The position numbers and the translations under genes were made by a program. Shown piece after piece: positions 1-9,139 of a stretch of DNA of 64,000 nt. Where the stretch lies: NCBI GenBank assembly GCA_020634495.1, contig JACKBR010000016.1, positions 1-64,000 of the forward strand, written 5' to 3'. The notes under the pieces are model-generated. The model saw only the letters and a list, made by a program, of their open reading frames with translations, was not told the DNA's origin and ran no database searches. The stretch is from Ardenticatenaceae bacterium (lineage in GTDB: Bacteria; Chloroflexota; Anaerolineae; Promineifilales; Promineifilaceae). Within the stretch, counting starts at the first letter, position 1; each line of letters starts with the position of its first letter.

Positions 1-496
1 GCCTGGCAGCAGACCGGATACGGCCGTAGGAATCAATTGAGGAAGTTTGCAGCAGAACGGCCGTTTCCACCAAATTAGGCGTAATCAAATCAGCCAGGGG
101 CAACAGATAAGCCAGATAAAGCTGCCGCACAACATCAGGGAACATCTGTTGGCCGCGATGGTTCACCAGCACCGGATCGATGACAACTTGAGATGGTTTG
201 AACTTTTGCAGCATTGCAGAGACGGCAATCAGTAGCTCTGCCCGCCCCAAAAAGCCCGTTTTTACGGCCGTTGCGCCATAATCACCCAACACAGCTTCCA
301 GCTGAGCCTGAACAAATTGAGGCGTCATCCAGGCCACATCTTTTACGGTGAGGCTGTTTTGGGCGGTAACGGCCGTTAGCACACTCATGCCATAGCCCCC
401 CAAGGCCGTCCACGTTTTCAGATCCGCCTGAATGCCCGCCGCGCCGCCGCTGTCTGAGCCGCCAATGGTAAGAAGTTTTACTGGTTCGTGTGTCAT
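1..496 (-). CDS. thiD: Hydroxymethylpyrimidine/phosphomethylpyrimidine kinase, 3' end outside window
   Basis: ThiD phosphorylates 4-amino-5-hydroxymethyl-2-methylpyrimidine and its monophosphate in cytoplasmic thiamine biosynthesis. The ATG is at 496 on the minus strand. Translation starts MTHEPVKLLTIGGSDSGG and continues AAGIQADLKTW, the glycine-rich N-terminus typical of ThiD. Further on come the substrate-domain stretch VVIDPVLVNH and the DLITPNLVE segment, both typical of this ribokinase-superfamily kinase. About 165 codons are present of the usual 260-270, and the ATP-binding C-terminal part lies beyond base 1. Three ACGGCCGT copies are in frame here (TAV twice, YGRI-type once). Family assignment is firm; whether the complete gene is a ThiD-ThiE fusion cannot be seen. 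Confidence 0.93.
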   Translation of the reverse strand, partial: MTHEPVKLLTIGGSDSGGAAGIQADLKTWTALGGYGMSVLTAVTAQNSLTVKDVAWMTPQFVQAQLEAVLGDYGATAVKTGFLGRAELLIAVSAMLQKFKPSQVVIDPVLVNHRGQQMFPDVVRQLYLAYLLPLADLITPNLVETAVLLQTSSIDSYGRIRSAAR

Positions 497-499
497 GGG

Positions 500-566
500 G
501 AGTGAGGAGTGAAACGTGAAACGTGATACCTGTTCCCCTCACGTTTCGCGCTTCACGTTTCATGTT
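500..566. repeat. Intergenic word-repeat hairpin (cgtgaaacgtga family)
   Basis: The gap between the thiD start and the next gene repeats gtgaaacgtgaaacgtga and then carries the inverted words cacgtttcgcgcttcacgttt, so the transcript could fold into a long hairpin. Similar words recur at 41565-41622 and 62025-62080. It may act as a terminator or as DNA structure; there is no long T-tract. Confidence 0.6.
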
Positions 567-935
567 TTATCCGGTAAAAATCACCTCAATTAGCGGGCTG
601 CCCACAACCAGTTCATCCAGCGAGTCAACTTGTTCGTGATACCAGGCCATCACCGGATCGCTCAGGATGGCGCGCCGCTCTGCGGGGTTGATGATGATGC
701 GGGCGTGGGCAGACAAATCAGCCTGCACCGACTGTTTTAGATGGAAGACAAAGTCTGGATTTTCTAGCAAGTTGGCGTACCAGTCCCGCGTGCCTGGGGT
801 GCCGGTGATGTAGATACGGCCGTTTACCTGCCTAAACCAAATCTCAATCCGCCGCAGGAGTCCACTTTTTCGCCCTCTGGTCGTTATGTCAATCAATTCG
901 TCTGTGGCCAATGCCTGCCGAATTTTTTCGTCCAT
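567..935 (-). CDS. Nitroreductase/deazaflavin-dependent oxidoreductase family protein (PF04075-like)
   Basis: A 122-residue split-barrel protein of the F420/FMN-type oxidoreductase family related to mycobacterial Ddn. Diagnostic features are the N-terminal TTRGRKSGLLRRIEIWF, which matches the family pattern T-xGRKSG-xR, and the core ITGTPGTRDWYANLLENPD, where the GxPxxxxWYxNLxxNP motif lies at about residues 45-62. Family members bind deazaflavin F420 or act on quinones and nitro compounds. A second paralogue lies at 62151-62666 and an F420:NADP oxidoreductase-like gene at 2925-3557. The substrate is unknown, and actual F420 use is inferred from the family. Confidence 0.8.
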   Translation of the reverse strand: MDEKIRQALATDELIDITTRGRKSGLLRRIEIWFRQVNGRIYITGTPGTRDWYANLLENPDFVFHLKQSVQADLSAHARIIINPAERRAILSDPVMAWYHEQVDSLDELVVGSPLIEVIFTG

Positions 936-943
936 GAAAATAT

Positions 944-1177
944 ACCCCGTTAAAAATCTGCGCTAATCTGCGTCCCATTTTCAGTAAGCATTTTAGCATA
1001 TCCGTTGCCGATTCAGTCAAGAAGCGATAGGATTCAGGTTCATTTTTCAACAGCACGCGGTCATTTTTGGAAACGGCCGTTGGGGCCACCCCCACTTTAA
1101 TTAGCCACAGAGAACTCAGAGAAAATATCTCTAAAATCTCTATGCCCTCTGTGGCCAAAAATTTACAGGATAAACCA
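944..1177. repeat. Leader region with gcagat- and cacagag-type word repeats
   Basis: The gap upstream of the ABC-F gene contains aaaatctgcgctaatctgcgt (about 953-973). A second segment is bounded by inverted words ttagccacagag (about 1098-1109) and ccctctgtggccaaa (about 1145-1159), which can pair into a long hairpin ending just before the start codon at 1178. The same words recur in other intergenic gaps. One ACGGCCGT copy is at about 1073. Confidence 0.55.
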
Positions 1178-2815
<1,638 letters not shown>

Positions 2816-2817
2816 GG

Positions 2818-2915
2818 ATATATCCGCAGATTACGCAGATCACACAGATTTTTTCTTTTTCTCTGCGTAACTTTGTGCCTTCTCTGGGCAGCTCTGTGTT
2901 CCGCTTTTCAAAAGG
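2818..2915. repeat. Intergenic word repeats (gcagatta and ctctgcg types)
   Basis: The sequence after the ABC-F stop carries atccgcagattacgcagat and then words of the type ctctgcgtaactttgtgcc and tctctgggcagctctgtgt. These resemble the gaps at 944-1160, 49707-49764 and 63360-63432. No strong terminator stem is evident. Confidence 0.5.
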
Positions 2916-2924
2916 AGTTTTGAT

Positions 2925-3557
2925 ATGAAAATTGCAATCATTGGCACAGGTAATGTGGGCAGCGCCTTGGGCAAGGGCTGGGCCAGCAAGGGACACACAA
3001 TCCTCTTTGGCACGCGACAGCCGGAGAGTGAAAAGGTGCAAAAGCTGCTGGCGGAAGTGGGTGAGGGGGGAACGGCCGTTTCCATCCCCAGCGCCATTCA
3101 GCAAGCCAATATCATCCTGCTGGCCACCCCCTGGAACGTTGTTTCCCAGGTAACAGAATCCGTCACAGATTGGCAGGGCAAAATCGTTATCGACGCCACC
3201 AACCCCATTGCCCCCGGCTTGCAGTTGGCCGTTGGCCACACCACCTCCGCCGCAGAACAGTTAGCCACCCACCTGCCAGGTGCCAGCGTGGTAAAAGCGT
3301 TCAACACCACCGGCGCAGAAAACATGGCTGATCCCCGCTACGACGGTGAACCGATCACCATGTTTATTTGCGGCGATGATGCGGATGCCAAAGCTACGGT
3401 CACCGAGCTGGCTGAAGGGCTGGGCTTTGATGTCGCCGATGTGGGTGGCCTGGAAACCGCCCGCTTCATCGAGCCGTTGGCTATGGTTTGGATCCATCTG
3501 GCGATCAAGCAAGGATTCGGCCGTAACATCGCTTTCAAGCTTGTCCACCGTTTATGA
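2925..3557 (+). CDS. NADPH-dependent F420 reductase-like NAD(P)-binding protein
   Basis: A 210-residue Rossmann protein resembling F420H2:NADP+ oxidoreductase (Fno/NpdG) and the related PF03807 family. The N-terminus MKIAIIGTGNVGSALGKGW carries the GxGxxG dinucleotide motif at residues 7-12, followed by TILFGTRQ, in which the T-R pair sits where NADP specificity is set. IDATNPIAPG and VVKAFNTTGAENM are the conserved family core. It could also be a substrate-specific NADP reductase without F420 use. Two PF04075 proteins in the window favour F420 chemistry. The start at 2925 follows aaaaggag with good spacing. The protein ends shortly after the helical dimerisation segment. Confidence 0.8.
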   Translation: MKIAIIGTGNVGSALGKGWASKGHTILFGTRQPESEKVQKLLAEVGEGGTAVSIPSAIQQANIILLATPWNVVSQVTESVTDWQGKIVIDATNPIAPGLQLAVGHTTSAAEQLATHLPGASVVKAFNTTGAENMADPRYDGEPITMFICGDDADAKATVTELAEGLGFDVADVGGLETARFIEPLAMVWIHLAIKQGFGRNIAFKLVHRL

Positions 3558-3650
3558 TCGATTTCTGATCGCTGCCTCCTTACACTGAATGGACAGGTGC
3601 CTAAAATGGCACCAACATTATTCATTGGCTTTGGCCTAAGGAGGCAGTAC

Positions 3651-4283
3651 ATGCAACAACGAAAATACATTGTCGGCAGCTTGATTCTTTTCTTCTTCTT
3701 GCTTACGGGCGGGCTAACCAGTTGTGCCCTGTTCGAAAGTGCATCCAACAGCGATCTAACCAACGCCGTGGGCATGGCCGAAGGAAACGGCCCTGGTTCT
3801 GGCCAATGGGTTCCCCCCGTCCCTAAAAACCGCAGTCAATGTTTGCAGCTCCACGCTACGGGTCTTAATCTTAAAGACAACCTGGTAACGAACAGTAACC
3901 AGTTGGAAGATATCAGGTTACGCTGCGTAGATGAGAAAGGGGAGTTTTTGCCCGGTGTCAATGTCAACGAATGCATTGCCAACTTTGACAAATTCTATAA
4001 CCCGGCCCAGCTGATTATTGCTGATCTTGTTGTTGGGGGAGTTCGCTATGAAGATAGCTGCACTTCCGCTGACGAAGACAATACGCTGCCTTCCTGGCCG
4101 ACATTAGCCGAAAAAGATGAGGAAGAGGGAGAAGAAGCGCCTAAGGCTACGGCCGTTCCCTCCGCAACAAAAGAACCAGCCGAAACGGAGGATCCATGGG
4201 GCTGCTGCCGGTGCCTGACCTGCACCCAACATCTCGACACTGGTTATATGTTACGGCCGTTAATCATTACACCTAAGGGCTAA
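3651..4283 (+). CDS. Putative lipoprotein, function unknown
   Basis: I choose ATG 3651 because a strong aaggagg lies at 3638-3644; the longer frame from 3597 has no such site. The 210-residue product has a signal peptide MQQRKYIVGSLILFFFLL and a lipobox LTSC with the lipidated Cys at about residue 25. The mature part has several cysteines (QCLQLH, RCVDE, NECIANF, DSCTS). A low-complexity linker KATAVPSATKEPAETED is followed by a Cys-rich tail, WGCCRCLTC. Two ACGGCCGT copies fall in the linker and tail. I do not recognise a family. Confidence 0.6.
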   Translation: MQQRKYIVGSLILFFFLLTGGLTSCALFESASNSDLTNAVGMAEGNGPGSGQWVPPVPKNRSQCLQLHATGLNLKDNLVTNSNQLEDIRLRCVDEKGEFLPGVNVNECIANFDKFYNPAQLIIADLVVGGVRYEDSCTSADEDNTLPSWPTLAEKDEEEGEEAPKATAVPSATKEPAETEDPWGCCRCLTCTQHLDTGYMLRPLIITPKG

Positions 4284-4300
4284 ATCCACACAAGCAAGAA

Positions 4301-4346
4301 GCCGCGATTTCTGAACGTTCATTTGGAACGTGTAAGTAATCGCGGC
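4301..4346. repeat. Nested inverted repeat between lipoprotein and sulfotransferase genes
   Basis: A 9-bp outer stem (gccgcgatt at 4301-4309 with aatcgcggc at 4338-4346) encloses a 6-bp inner stem (acgttc 4315-4320 with gaacgt 4326-4331). There is no T-tract after it, so it is more likely a processing or regulatory hairpin than a simple terminator. The next start codon is at 4370. A related word, gccgcgattt, recurs near the end of the downstream gene at about 5226. Confidence 0.55.
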
Positions 4347-4369
4347 TATAACAAACTCAAGGAAATTCA

Positions 4370-5260
4370 ATGCACCCATTCTCAGCAAGCCTGGCTTTGC
4401 CCTATTCATCTCATTCAAAGCAATTGCATCGCTTTACCCACCTAAAAACGAAGCACAAACAGATCTATGTCATTATTTCCCCACCAAGGTGCAGCTCAAC
4501 CGCATTTTCCAGAGTGTTTTGGGAACAGCCCACCATTCGATATTACAGCCACGAACCGTTTGAGGTGACTTATTACGACGGCAAAGAACTAACGGCCGTT
4601 GCCCATAAATTAAACAAGCCACTCGATCTGCTAAATGTTGAGCGCCTTCAGGATAGTTCTGGCAGCAGTTTGTTGATCAAAGAAATGCCCTACCAGGTAG
4701 GCGATAATTTCCCCATTTTGTGCGAAATTGCCAGCAAGCCCATCATCTTTTTAATGCGCGATCCCCGCTTAAATATTGCCTCCCGGATTGAAAAGAAGCG
4801 CATGGTGGGAGAAAGTATTTATTTTCCACACATTGAAACAGGGTGGGAATTGATCCAGGAGCAAATTGCCTATTGTGACGTGCAGGGAGTGCCGTACATG
4901 ATTGTGGACTCAACCGACTTTAGAAACCATCCCGATGATTTGTTTCCCCAGATTTTTGCCCAATTCAAGCTCCCGTTTTCCCCCGAAATGTTGGTGTGGA
5001 ACCCTTGCGAAGACAGCGTAGACCTCGATAATTTAGAAGGTAAACATCGTCATCTTTATGCGCGGGTTTTGAACAGCAACTCCCTACAACCCGCTACCGA
5101 AGCCATCCCAGAAATTGATGAATTTCCTGAGGCTCATGGCATTCGTGATCATGTTGAATTCTGTTTAGAAATCTACAATTCCCTAAAAGAGTCGCCTCAC
5201 AGACTCCATCCTCAAGTGGGCGTAGCCGCGATTTCTTATCGCGCATCTGAGGAACAGTAA
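4370..5260 (+). CDS. Sulfotransferase-family protein
   Basis: A 296-residue cytoplasmic protein of the PAPS-dependent sulfotransferase superfamily. IYVIISPPRCSSTAFSRVF (about residues 32-50) matches the 5'-phosphosulfate-binding loop (PPRSxSTAF type, here with Cys in place of the usual Ser). IIFLMRDPRLNIASRI (about 125-140) matches the 3'-phosphate-binding RDPR...S motif. Members transfer sulfate from PAPS to small molecules or glycans. The acceptor cannot be deduced. It stands alone, followed by a converging gene on the other strand. Start ATG 4370 follows caaggaaattca. Confidence 0.75.
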   Translation: MHPFSASLALPYSSHSKQLHRFTHLKTKHKQIYVIISPPRCSSTAFSRVFWEQPTIRYYSHEPFEVTYYDGKELTAVAHKLNKPLDLLNVERLQDSSGSSLLIKEMPYQVGDNFPILCEIASKPIIFLMRDPRLNIASRIEKKRMVGESIYFPHIETGWELIQEQIAYCDVQGVPYMIVDSTDFRNHPDDLFPQIFAQFKLPFSPEMLVWNPCEDSVDLDNLEGKHRHLYARVLNSNSLQPATEAIPEIDEFPEAHGIRDHVEFCLEIYNSLKESPHRLHPQVGVAAISYRASEEQ

Positions 5261-5295
5261 GAAACGGCCGTTACGCTTAGCGATTTTTCCATTCA

Positions 5296-7056
5296 CTAGC
5301 CCAAAACCGTTGCCATTGCTTTTGGAATCTGTTCAGCAAGTTCGGCAGCTAACAAGCCACGATCCTGGCCGCTAAGTTCCCCGACCAGCCCGTGCAGCGT
5401 ACCGCCCAGGCGGGCTGCGTCGTAGGGAGCCAATCCCTGCCCCAACAGCGCGGCAATGACGCCGCTGAGCACATCGCCGCTGCCGCCCACAGCCAGCACC
5501 GGGTTGGCAAAGGGCAGTAGCGTGGCCCGGCCATCTGGCGCGGCGACGACGGTGTACGCGCCTTTGAGCAGCACCACCTGATTCCATTTTTGCGCCTGGC
5601 TGGCTGCCGCTTCAATCCGATCCATCTCTAGCAATTCAGCCAAAGAGATACCCATCAGCCGCGCCATTTCTGCGGGGTGTGGCGTGAGCACACAGTTGGC
5701 AGGCAGACGCTGCCACCAGTTACCCAGCCGCGCCAGGCAGTTTAGCCCGTCGGCGTCGATCACTGTGGGCAGGTTTGGTGCAGAACCATTGGCAGGGAAC
5801 AAGGTGGTGATGAAGTCGTCGGCGTCGCCCAGGCCGGGGCCAACGAGCAGGGCGTTGTAATTGTTGGCGGTTTGGTGAATGATTTGGGCGGAAACGGCCG
5901 TTAACCTTCCCTCGTTCTGGCTGCGGCCGGTGTTCTGGCTGCGGCCGGTGTCCTCACCGAGCCACTGTTGCTCATTCGTCTCCTCAACTTCAGCATACGT
6001 CGCCTCCGGTAGCGCAATGGAGATGCCCAGCCGCAGCGCCTTCGGCACCGCCAACGCCACCAAACCAGCCCCCGCACGAAACGCCCCCTTTGCCGCCAGC
6101 AGCGGCGCACCGCGATACCGTTCGCAGCCAGCGGCGATGAGCAGCTTGCCAAACGTGCCCTTGTGCCCATCTTTGGGTCGTGCAGGCAGCAATTCCCGCG
6201 CCAGCGTCAGCGTAGCCACTTCCACCGGCACGTCGGCCACCATTTCTGGGGTGATGCCGATGTTGGCCACTACCAGTTCGCCAACGGCCGTTGCCCCCGG
6301 AAAGATAAAGTGGCCACGCTTTGGCCCGGCAAAAGTCACCGTCAGGTCAGCGGGCAGGGCCAGCGGATCGAGCTCGCCCGTGTCGCAGTTGAGTCCGCTG
6401 GGGCAGTCTACGGCGACGGTGAGGGGGTGAGGGGGTGAGGGGGTGACAAGGTGAGGGGGTGACAAGGTGACCGATGGTGAAGAAGGCACCTTGTCACCGG
6501 CAACCGCAGGTTGCAGCCACCTTGTCACCTTGTCAGAAAAATCAGTGAGGTTGGTTAATGTGGGACGGTTTTCCTCGGCCAGGGCAAGACGACGTTCTTC
6601 CAGACCGGCGGACACTTGCTGCATCAGCTTCGCCAGATCGCCCTCGATGGGACGGGTGACGCCAGTGCCCAGCAGGCCGTCGATGAGAACGTCGGTGATG
6701 CCGAGCCGGGTGCGCAAAACGCGAAAGCGCTGATCAAAGCTGGCCTCCACGGCAAAGAGGCTCATTTGCTGAATTTTGGCAAAGTTTTCATCTTGGGCCG
6801 GGTTGCGCGGCTTGAAGAGGTAGAAGGCCACGTCAGCGCCAGCTTGCGCCAGATAGCGCCCGGCGACCAGGCCGTCGCCACCGTTGTTGCCGGGGCCAAC
6901 CAGCACCAGCACGCTGGCATTTTCCACTGGCCAGCGGGCCATGATAGCTTCGGCCAGGCTGCGCCCGGCGGTTTCCATCATTTGGGCGTAGCTGTTGCCC
7001 TGGGAATCGGCCGTTTTTTCGGCGGCCACCATTTGGGAGACAGTAAATAGTTTCAT
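5296..7056 (-). CDS. nnr: Bifunctional NAD(P)H-hydrate epimerase / ADP-dependent NAD(P)H-hydrate dehydratase
   Basis: Repairs damaged NAD(P)HX. The N-terminal YjeF_N epimerase half starts MKLFTVSQMVAAEKTAD and has the nucleotide loop VGPGNNGGDGLVAGRYL (about residues 53-69) and VAVDCPSGLNCDTGEL. The C-terminal kinase-fold dehydratase half has KGTFGKLLIAAG, the LLVGPGLG loop, IDADGLNCLA, CVLTPHPAEMARLMG and the catalytic VGGSGDVLSGVIAALL region. Length is 586 residues against about 500-520 usually. The excess is a low-complexity, repeat-encoded segment inside the epimerase half (6418-6550) and a duplicated GRSQNT/GRSQNE in the dehydratase half (about 5925-5965). Reading frame is kept throughout. 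Confidence 0.95.
   Translation of the reverse strand: MKLFTVSQMVAAEKTADSQGNSYAQMMETAGRSLAEAIMARWPVENASVLVLVGPGNNGGDGLVAGRYLAQAGADVAFYLFKPRNPAQDENFAKIQQMSLFAVEASFDQRFRVLRTRLGITDVLIDGLLGTGVTRPIEGDLAKLMQQVSAGLEERRLALAEENRPTLTNLTDFSDKVTRWLQPAVAGDKVPSSPSVTLSPPHLVTPSPPHPLTVAVDCPSGLNCDTGELDPLALPADLTVTFAGPKRGHFIFPGATAVGELVVANIGITPEMVADVPVEVATLTLARELLPARPKDGHKGTFGKLLIAAGCERYRGAPLLAAKGAFRAGAGLVALAVPKALRLGISIALPEATYAEVEETNEQQWLGEDTGRSQNTGRSQNEGRLTAVSAQIIHQTANNYNALLVGPGLGDADDFITTLFPANGSAPNLPTVIDADGLNCLARLGNWWQRLPANCVLTPHPAEMARLMGISLAELLEMDRIEAAASQAQKWNQVVLLKGAYTVVAAPDGRATLLPFANPVLAVGGSGDVLSGVIAALLGQGLAPYDAARLGGTLHGLVGELSGQDRGLLAAELAEQIPKAMATVLG
6418..6545. repeat. Word-repeat element inserted in frame within nnr
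   Basis: The plus strand shows repeated gagggggtga followed by gacaaggtgac words, then the inverted words caccttgtcac twice (about 6489-6535). It can form a hairpin, and the four G5 runs at 6423-6458 could form a G-quadruplex. It is translated on the minus strand as a Pro/Ser/Thr-rich loop (SPPHLVTPSPPHP) immediately before the conserved VAVDCPSG strand. The same words occur intergenically at about 14133-14168. Confidence 0.8.
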
Positions 7057-7089
7057 AATCGCTTTTTGGCCAATCTATCCATCTAATCC

Positions 7090-7942
7090 AGGCTATTTGG
7101 CGCGTGGGCAGCCAAAACATCTCGATCCGCGGAACAAGTTGCTTGCTGTGAACAACAAAGAAAAGATGCCCCCATCTAGGAATTCTTCGTACTCTGGCTT
7201 GAGAAAGAGAAGTTGCCAACCGTTTTGCCTGAGCAACAGGAGCTAAGGGGTCGTTAGCTGCATGGCCAATAAAGGTGGGTACCTGAGCGCATAGTTTGGT
7301 TTATCTGGCAGCATATTGAGCTGTTGATGATCCAGGCGCACACCTGCCCGCCTTTTGGCTGGCATTTGTAATTGGCCAATATATTCCTTGCACCACGACA
7401 AGTGCGCATCTTGTAAAATTTGTTGGTTTGCTCTGGCGTTAGGCCATTGAGCGGACAAGTTGGGCCAATCCATATTTATAGATAAGCGCCAGAGGATCGA
7501 TGCGCACTACTCGATCCTGGAAGCGAATCATTATTCGAAAAAGACAGGCATCGGTTCTGGCGCAGCAACGATGGCGAAAGCAAAACCAGACCCCAACAAC
7601 GATCAGAAAAAATCCAAGCAAAAGTGAATAGCGGCGGGCGCACCGCCAGACAAGCTTCCACAACTGCGGCGTAGCGATTCCCTCGCGATCAATAATTCAC
7701 CAGCGCGATCGGGCCTGTTGCGGGACGTTTGGCCAATGCCTGAGGAAGAGCGGAGATAGCCAGCACGAGATACAAGAACAAAAGCGAAATTTGTTGCGAT
7801 TAAATAAGTGGGAAATGGCTAATGCTTGATCATAGCCACCTAACGTACCGTGTGATACTAAAACGGCGGGGCCTTCTCCGGCCAATGTATACTCTATTTG
7901 TCCCCCAGATACAGCTGCGGTTTTGCTAGCGGACATTTCCAT
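7090..7942 (-). pseudogene. Alpha/beta-hydrolase pseudogene with several frameshifts
   Basis: Hydrolase-family pieces appear in order but in different frames. From ATG 7942: GGQIEYTLAGEGPAVLVSHG (oxyanion-side strand). Next frame: LVSRAGYLRSSS and then LSGGAPAAIHFCLD, which occupies the nucleophile-elbow position (consensus GxSGGGP). Next frame: SDRCWGLVLLSP. Then RRAGVRLDHQQ, and finally IGHAANDPLAPVAQAKRL and the RIPRWGHLFFVVH region with the catalytic Asp and His neighbourhood. At least four frameshifts are needed. A good ribosome site (aggaggaacaagagg) survives before the ATG, and the gene follows the SDR gene closely, so it was probably an operon partner. The region has no ACGGCCGT copy. 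Confidence 0.85.
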
Positions 7943-7955
7943 CCTCTTGTTCCTC

Positions 7956-8945
7956 CTAGCGTCGCTTCTTCAATAGCCCTTGCTGCCAGTACCATTCTAA
8001 CGTTTGTTTTGCGCCTTCGGCAAACGGCGTGGGCTGGAAACCCAGCTCGTCGGCCGCTTTTTGGTAAGAGACGTGCCAATCCTGGAAGACATAGGGAGCC
8101 ATGTTGATGGGGTAAAACGGCTCGCGCCCGGTGAATTTGGAGAGCGCAGTCCAGGTGCGGGCCAGCAGCAGCACCATCCAGGTGGGAAAGTTAACCCGCC
8201 AATGGCCAATCCCGGCCAGATTGTTGACGATGGCGTTCACGCGGTTGTGCTCCAGTGATTGGCCGCAAATGTTGTAGATTTCACCAAAACGGCCGTTTCG
8301 CAGCGCCAACTCCACCCCCTGCACCACATCGGGCACAAAAACGGGGAAGGTGATGTGACGGCCGTTGTCTACCTTGATGCGCCAGCCTTTGAGCGGCTCT
8401 TCAAAAAAAAGGCGGTTAAAGGCATAACGACCCCACGGCCCGTAGAAGGCACCGGGACGCAGCACAATGGCGGGCAGCCCGTCCTGCTGGTGGGCAGCCA
8501 GCACGCGCTTTTCTGCTTCCAGCTTGCTTCGCTGGTACGGTTCCAGTGGATTGCAGCGTGTGGTTTCGTCGATGGGGCGATTGGTGGGCGGCTTGCCCAC
8601 AACGGCGATGGTGGAGATGTAGATGAAGCGTTTGATGGGCTGCTGGCTTATTGCCTGGAGAACGGCCGTTGTTCCCTCCACATTGGTTTGCCAAAACTCT
8701 TCTGGCTGGCCCCAAAAGCGAAACAGCCCGGCGGCGTGAATGATTTGCTCGCAGCCCGCGCAGGCTTTTTCAAGGACGGCCGTATCGGTAATATCTTCGG
8801 CATAAGCCAGCTCAACGCCTAATTTTTGCAAAAATTGGGTGTCGCTGCTGGGGCGCACCACAGCACGCAGCCGGTGGCCATGCTGCACCAGGGCAGGCAC
8901 CAGATGATGACCCAAAAAACCAGTTGCGCCTGTTATTAAAATCAT
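7956..8945 (-). CDS. NAD-dependent epimerase/dehydratase (extended SDR, 3-beta-HSD/DFR-like)
   Basis: A 329-residue extended short-chain dehydrogenase. MILITGATGFLGHHLVPAL carries the GxxGxxG cofactor motif (residues 6-12). IIHAAGLFRFWG is the typical NAG-like strand. FIYISTIAVVG supplies the active-site Ser/Thr and YQRSKLEAEKRVL the catalytic YxxxK. RPGAFYGPWGRYAF is the usual substrate-side loop. The overall pattern fits the 3-beta-hydroxysteroid dehydrogenase/dihydroflavonol reductase-like group acting on hydroxy-isoprenoid, sugar or flavonoid-like substrates; the substrate is not identifiable. The hydrolase pseudogene starts 13 bp after its stop. Confidence 0.88.
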   Translation of the reverse strand: MILITGATGFLGHHLVPALVQHGHRLRAVVRPSSDTQFLQKLGVELAYAEDITDTAVLEKACAGCEQIIHAAGLFRFWGQPEEFWQTNVEGTTAVLQAISQQPIKRFIYISTIAVVGKPPTNRPIDETTRCNPLEPYQRSKLEAEKRVLAAHQQDGLPAIVLRPGAFYGPWGRYAFNRLFFEEPLKGWRIKVDNGRHITFPVFVPDVVQGVELALRNGRFGEIYNICGQSLEHNRVNAIVNNLAGIGHWRVNFPTWMVLLLARTWTALSKFTGREPFYPINMAPYVFQDWHVSYQKAADELGFQPTPFAEGAKQTLEWYWQQGLLKKRR

Positions 8946-9015
8946 GTGGAATTACCAGTTGGCGAGTATGCGAGTATGCCAGTTTGACTCGTCCACTCGC
9001 ATACTTGCACACTTT
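8945..9015. repeat. Intergenic word repeat (gcgagtatgcgagtatg)
   Basis: The words gcgagtatgcgagtatg are repeated and followed by inverted actcgcatacttgcaca, able to fold into a hairpin upstream of the SDR gene and next to tRNA-Arg. A related composition (cgagtgagcgagtaag...ttttcactcgctac, ggcaaactggcaaact) occurs at 58725-58802. Confidence 0.55.
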
Positions 9016-9025
9016 TTTGGAGAGG

Positions 9026-9098
9026 TACCCCAGGAGGGAATCGAACCCCCAACCTACAGATTAGAAGTCTGTTGCTCTATCCGTTGAGCTACTGGGGC
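9026..9098 (-). tRNA. tRNA-Arg (anticodon TCT)
   Basis: The minus strand folds as a complete cloverleaf. The acceptor stem is GCCCCAG with CTGGGGT (terminal G-U pair) and the discriminator is A. The D-arm follows in GCTCAACGGATAGAGC. The anticodon stem ACAGA/TCTGT holds the loop CTTCTAA with anticodon TCT. The variable loop is short, and the T-arm is GGGGG-TTCGATT-CCCTC. Length is 73 nt and CCA is not fully encoded. It decodes AGA. Confidence 0.96.
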
Positions 9099-9139
9099 AA
9101 GATACCAGACGGCAATTCTAAACGGCATGTGGATGGGCG

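Noticed and set aside
1067..1177. A 37-codon N-terminal extension of the ABC-F open frame (METAVGATPTL...).
   Set aside because: The sequence consists of intergenic word repeats, has no ribosome site and does not match ABC-F N-termini; ATG 1178 fits the family.
4301..4346. Reading the nested hairpin as a riboswitch for the sulfotransferase.
   Set aside because: Too short, with no recognised aptamer core; left as a plain inverted repeat.
5296..7056. Possibility that the low-complexity insert in nnr marks two separate genes.
   Set aside because: The frame is continuous, and conserved epimerase motifs lie on both sides of the insert, so it is within one domain.
8259..8822. A 187-codon plus-strand frame antisense to the SDR gene.
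   Set aside because: No ribosome site, no family resemblance; typical antisense open frame of a GC-rich gene.
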